From Pristionchus mayeri (Eukaryota > Nematoda > Chromadorea > Rhabditida > Neodiplogasteridae), in NCBI GenBank assembly GCA_036245805.1, contig BTRK01000004.1, positions 7,936,001 to 8,000,000 on the forward strand: a stretch of DNA of 64,000 nt, written 5' to 3'. Shown one piece after another: positions 60,986 to 64,000 of this stretch. A program made the translations under genes and the position numbers. Each line of letters starts with the position of its first letter. The first letter of the stretch is position 1. Under the pieces are notes generated by a model. That model was not told where the DNA came from. It did no database searches and worked only from the letters and a program-made list of their open reading frames with translations.

Positions 60986-62580
60986 ACACTTCTCGGCCTT
61001 TTGGCTAAGATAGCCGCTTCTCAACACTTCTCGGCCTTTTGGCTAAGATAACCGCTACTCAATCCTTCTCGGCCTTTTGGCTGAGATAACCGCTTCTCAA
61101 ATCTTCTCGGCCTTTTGGCTAAGATAACCGCTTCTCAACCCTTCTCAGCCTTTTGGCTAAGATAACCGCTTCTTAACCCTTCTCAGCCTTTTGGCTAAGA
61201 TAACCGCTTCTCAAATCTTATCTGCCTTTTGGCTAAGATAACCTCTTTTCAAATCTTCTCGGCCTTTTGGCTAAGATAACCGCTTCTCAAATCTTCTCGG
61301 CCTTTTGGCTAAGATAACCGCTTCTGAATCCTTCTCGACCTTTTGGCTAAGATAACCGCTACTCAATCCTTCTCGGCCTTTTGGCTGAGATAACCGCTTC
61401 TCAAATCTTCTCGGCCTTTTGGCTAAGATAACCGCTTCTCAACCCTTCTCAGCCTTTTGGCTAAGATAACCGCTTCCCAACCCTTCTCGGCCTTTTGGCT
61501 AAGATAACCGCTTCTCAAATCTTCTCGGCCTTTTGGCTGAGATAACCGTTCTCAAATCTTCTCAGCCTTTTGGCTAAGATAACCTCTTTTCAAATCTTAT
61601 CGGCCTTTTGGCTAAGATAACCGCTTCTCAAATCTTCTCGGCCTTTTGGCTAAGATAACCGCTTCTCAACACTTCTCGGCCTTTTGGCTGAGATAACCGC
61701 TTCTCAAATCTTCTCGGCCTTTTGGCTAAGATAACCGCTACTCAATCCTTCTCGGCCTTTTGGCTGAGATAACCGCTTCTCAAATCTTCTCGGCCTTTTG
61801 GCTAAGATAACCGCTACTCAATCCTTCTCGGCCTTTTGGCTAAGATAACCGCTTCTCAACCCTTCTCAGCCTTTTGGCTAAGATAACCGCTTCTCAACCC
61901 TTCTCGGCCTTTTGGCTAAGAAAACCGCTTCTCAAATCTTCTCAGCCTTTTGGCTAAGATAACCTCTTTTCAAATCTTCTCGGCCTTTTGGCTAAGATAA
62001 CCGCTTCTCAAATCTTCTCAGCCTTTTGGCTAAGATAACCGCTTCTCAAATCTTCTCGGCCTTTTGGCTGAGATAACCGTTCTCAAATCTTCTCAGCCTT
62101 TTGGCTAAGATAACCTCTTTTCAAATCTTCTCGGCCTTTTGGCTAAGATAACCGCTTCTCAAATCTTCTCGACCTTTTGGCTAAGATAACCGCTTCTCAA
62201 CACTTCTCGACCTTTTGGCTAAGATAACCGCTTCTCAACCCTTCTCAGCCTTTTGGCTAACATAACCGCTTCTCAACCCTTCTCAGCCTTTTGGCTAAGA
62301 TAACCGCTTCTCAACACTTCTCGGCCTTTTGGCTAAGATAACCGCTTCTCAACACTTCTCGGCCTTTTGGCTGAGATAACCGCTTCTCAACCCTTCTCAG
62401 CCTTTTGGCTAACATAACCGCTTCTCAACCCTTCTCAGCCTTTTGGCTGAGATAACCGCTTCTCAACACTTCTCGGCCTTTTGGCTGAGATAACCGCTTC
62501 TCAACCCTTCTCAGCCTTTTGGCTAACATAACCGCTTCTCAACCCTTCTCAGCCTTTTGGCTGAGATAACCGCTTCTCAA
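60240..62580 (+). repeat. 3,000-bp tandem duplication, copy 2
   Basis: The left join is visible at about 60,235-60,250: an ATCTGCC monomer runs into TAACAT, whereas ATCTGCC monomers elsewhere carry TAAG or TGAG. After 61,940 the copy gains two monomers (the marker 37-bp unit is at 59,001 and 62,077, offset 3,076) and then resumes until about 62,580. The right end lies shortly before the inverted scrap at 62,742. Confidence 0.85.
60961..61046 (+). repeat. Adjacent monomers sharing the private GATAGCC change
   Basis: GATAGCCGCTTCTCAACAC occurs in two neighbouring monomers, GATAGCC at 60,971 and 61,009, 38 bp apart, and nowhere else that I saw. The duplicate block 3,000 bp upstream has GATAACC at both sites, and AAATC where the second GATAGCC monomer has AACAC. 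A single conversion of the second monomer by the first would explain both the shared G and the AACAC change without altering length. Confidence 0.8.
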
Positions 62581-62741
62581 CCCTTCTCAGCCTTTTGGCT
62601 AAGATAACCGCTTCTCAAATCTTCTCGGCCTTTTGGCTGAGATAACCGTTCTCAAATCTTCTCAGCCTTTTGGCTAAGATAACCTCTTTTCAAATCTTAT
62701 CGGCCTTTTGGCTAAGATAACCGCTTCTCAACCCTTATCTT

Positions 62742-62798
62742 AGAAGCGGTTATCTTAGCCAAAAGGCTGAGAAGGGTTGAGAAGCGGTTATGTTAGCC
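62742..62798 (-). repeat. Inverted 57-bp satellite segment forming a fold-back palindrome
   Basis: This is the only stretch in minus orientation: 1.5 monomers read on the reverse strand as TAACAT, AACCC-CAGCC and TAAGAT. Positions 62,742-62,789 pair with 62,800-62,847 as a 48-bp inverted repeat with one mismatch and a 10-base spacer (62,790-62,799). To the left, CAACCC joins TTATCTTAG at 62,735, which also reads as reverse monomer, so the left break is compound. To the right the join is GCCAA to ACCGC with AA shared. The form is that of a template-switch or fold-back event during replication or repair; a library or assembly artefact is possible. Confidence 0.92.
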
Positions 62799-64000
62799 AA
62801 ACCGCTTCTCAACCCTTCTCAGCCTTTTGGCTAACATAACCGCTTCTCATCCCTTCTCAGCCTTTTGGCTGAGATAACCGCTTCTCAACACTTCTCGGCC
62901 TTTTGGCTGAGATAACCGCTTCTCAACCCTTCTCAGCCTTTTGGCTAACATAACCGCTTCTCAACCCTTCTCAGCCTTTTGGCTGAGATAACCGCTTCTC
63001 AACACTTCTCGACCTTTTGGCTAAGATAACCGCTTCTCAACACTTCTCGGCCTTTTGGCTGAGATAACCGCTTCTCAACCCTTCTCAGCCTTTTGGCTAA
63101 CATAACCGCTTCTCAACCCTTCTCAGCCTTTTGGCTAACATAACCGCTTCTCAACCCTTCTCAGCCTTTTGGCTAAGATAACCGCTTCTCAACACTTCTC
63201 GGCCTTTTGGCTAAGATAACCGCTTCTCAACACTTCTCGGCCTTTTGGCTGAGATAACCGCTTCTCAACCCTTCTCAGCCTTTTGGCTAACATAACCGCT
63301 TCTCAACCCTTCTCAGCCTTTTGGCTGAGATAACCGCTTCTCAACACTTCTCGGCCTTTTGGCTGAGATAACCGCTTCTCAACCCTTCTCAGCCTTTTGG
63401 CTAACATAACCGCTTCTCAACCCTTCTCAGCCTTTTGGCTGAGATAACCGCTTCTCAACACTTCTCGACCTTTTGGCTAAGATAACCGCTTCTCAACCCT
63501 TCTCAGCCTTTTGGCTAACATAACCGCTTCTCAACCCTTCTCAGCCTTTTGGCTAAGATAACCGCTTCTCAACACTTCTCGGCCTTTTGGCTAAGATAAC
63601 CGCTTCTCAACACTTCTCGGCCTTTTGGCTGAGATAACCGCTTCTCAAATCTTCTCGGCCTTTTGGCTGAGATAACCGCTTCTCAAATCTTCTCGGCCTT
63701 TTGGCTAAGATAACCTCTTCTCAACCCTTCTCGGCCTTTTGGCTAAGATAACCGCTTCTCAAATCTTCTCGGCCTTTTGGCTAAGATTACCGCTTCTCAA
63801 CACTTCTCGGCCTTTTGGCTGAGATAACCGCTTCTCAAATCTTCTCGGCCTTTTGGCTAAGATAACCGCTTCTCAACACTTCTCGGCCTTTTGGCTGAGA
63901 TTACCGCTTCTCAAATCTTCTCGGCCTTTTGGCTAAGATAACCGCTTCTCAACCCTTCTCAGCCTTTTGGCTAAGATAACTGCTTCTCAACACTTCTCGG

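Larger units (their letters stand above)
25997..62685 (+). repeat. Single 37-bp monomers of domain III
   Basis: The same CCGTTCTC deletion occurs here singly and not in pairs, for example at 25997, 27477, 27932, 28805, 32274, 32729, 42910, 43289, 48647, 53458, 53911, 58548, 59001, 61548, 62077 and about 62647 (about 21 in all). Each is followed by CTCAGCC...TAAGATAACCTCTTTTC, exactly the context that follows the second member of the domain I pairs. The pair probably arose from the single form by duplication of one 37-bp unit, or the single form from the pair by its loss. A different 37-bp form, with CGGCCTTTGG having lost one T, is seen at about 27270 and 48439. Confidence 0.85.
1..64000 (+). 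repeat. 38-bp tandem satellite array filling the window
   Basis: A 38-bp monomer starting CGGCCTTTTGGCTAAGATAA and ending CCGCTTCTCAAATCTTCT repeats head to tail from the first base to the last, about 1,684 copies. The main variable sites are: bases 2-3 (GG, AG, GA, or TG in ATCTGCC); base 14-16 (TAAG, TGAG or TAAC); bases 23-26 (CGCTT, CTCTT, CGCAT, CGCTA); and bases 30-34 (AAATC, AACCC, AACAC, AATCC). GC content is about 45-50% depending on variant. No spacer, unique sequence or transposon interrupts the array, and both ends run off the window. Stops (TAA or TGA at base 13, TAA at base 18) recur in every monomer; since 38 is 2 modulo 3, every forward frame closes within three monomers, and TCA at base 28 does the same on the other strand. 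It is a satellite array; its chromosomal position is not shown. Confidence 0.99.
25950..64000 (+). repeat. Domain III: array with 798-bp and trimer-based higher-order repeats
   Basis: Domain III holds two kinds of block. One type (about 26.1-27.9, 36.99-42.5, 45.2-48.6 kb) carries TTCTGAATCCTTCTCGACC, AACGGCTTC, CGCATCTC, CGCTACTC and CTTCCCAACCC monomers. The other (about 28-31, 32.8-34.1, 35.5-36.8, 43-45, 49-52, 54-57, 59-60, 62.2-64 kb) is dominated by AACAC, CGACC and TAACAT monomers. The blocks alternate and are copied at several offsets. AAGATGACC, typical of domain I, is not seen here. Confidence 0.75.

Noticed and set aside
62742..62798. A terminator-type or regulatory hairpin
   Set aside because: The palindrome consists entirely of reversed satellite sequence with its forward neighbour; nothing nearby suggests a transcription unit.
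1..64000. CRISPR array (38-bp direct repeats)
   Set aside because: Units are contiguous with no unique spacers, and variation falls inside the repeat itself; there are no cas genes and the array runs for 64 kb.
1..64000. Thousands of functional U2 snRNA genes
   Set aside because: Only about nt 3-27 of U2 are present. The branch-point region, Sm site, stem-loops II-IV, and any recognisable upstream promoter element or 3' box are absent.
1..64000. Protein-coding repeat (38 amino acids per 114 bp)
   Set aside because: TAA or TGA occurs at base 13 and usually at base 18 of each monomer, and reverse-strand stops recur too. With 38 = 2 mod 3, all six frames close within a few monomers.
1..64000. 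Telomeric repeat
   Set aside because: The unit is 38 bp with mixed composition; no short G-rich repeat such as TTAGGG is present.
1..64000. RNA polymerase III internal promoter
   Set aside because: TGGCTAAG fits the first part of a box A and TTCTGAATCC loosely resembles box B, but the box A match fails after AAG, and the TTCTGAATCC form is rare. The similarity is better explained by U2 stem-loop I.
1..64000. CENP-B box
   Set aside because: No monomer has the required TTCG plus CGGG arrangement; rare variants such as TTCGCAAATC lack the other essential bases.

Overview
The whole 64 kb window is one uninterrupted tandem satellite array. The monomer is 38 bp (about 1,684 copies), in head-to-tail orientation throughout except for one inverted scrap near 62.74-62.80 kb. 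Both window edges lie inside the array, so its full length is unknown. I find no protein gene, complete RNA gene, transposon or non-repeat spacer. One stop codon per monomer closes every reading frame within about 114 bp, because 38 is not a multiple of 3. This is eukaryotic heterochromatin-type DNA, such as centromeric, pericentromeric or subtelomeric satellite; which of these cannot be told from sequence alone.

The main observation is what the monomer is made of. About 60% of it (23 of 38 bp) is identical to nucleotides 5-27 of the animal U2 spliceosomal snRNA, as I recall that sequence. This is the U2 5' end with stem-loop I and the start of the U6-pairing region. The remaining 15 bp contain a second copy of U2 nt 3-10. 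The + strand reads in U2 sense. The 5' bases fit the animal form of U2 (GCTTCTCGG) better than the plant form (CTTTCTCGG), so I favour an animal genome; I cannot name a species. The U2 branch-point region, Sm site and later stem-loops are absent, so these are not U2 genes.

Layout. Domain I (1 to about 15.2 kb) holds monomers marked by CGCATCTC, CGCTACTC, AAGATGACC and ATCTGCC, with 37-bp monomers that come in adjacent pairs. Domain II (about 15.2-25.95 kb) lacks 37-bp monomers and is rich in a diverged GATC-containing monomer and in CTCATCC / ACCCATCTCGG monomers. It contains a roughly 5.1 kb-spaced duplication and an exact-length tandem 950-bp duplication. Domain III (about 25.95-64 kb) has single 37-bp monomers, a 798-bp (21-monomer) higher-order repeat, a trimer-based block (114/228/380/608 bp), and large duplications at offsets of 3,000, 3,572, 6,190 and 20,826-21,183 bp.

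How it works together. Nearly every distance between copies of a private variant is an exact multiple of 38 bp once the 1-bp-short monomers are subtracted. That is the signature of in-register unequal exchange or replication-based amplification. Several events can be read individually: crossover breakpoints inside monomers, a single-monomer conversion near 61.0 kb, a 23-bp deletion that removes exactly the U2-like segment (later copied twice), and a fold-back inversion. Positions were counted by hand from the numbered sequence; domain boundaries are approximate.
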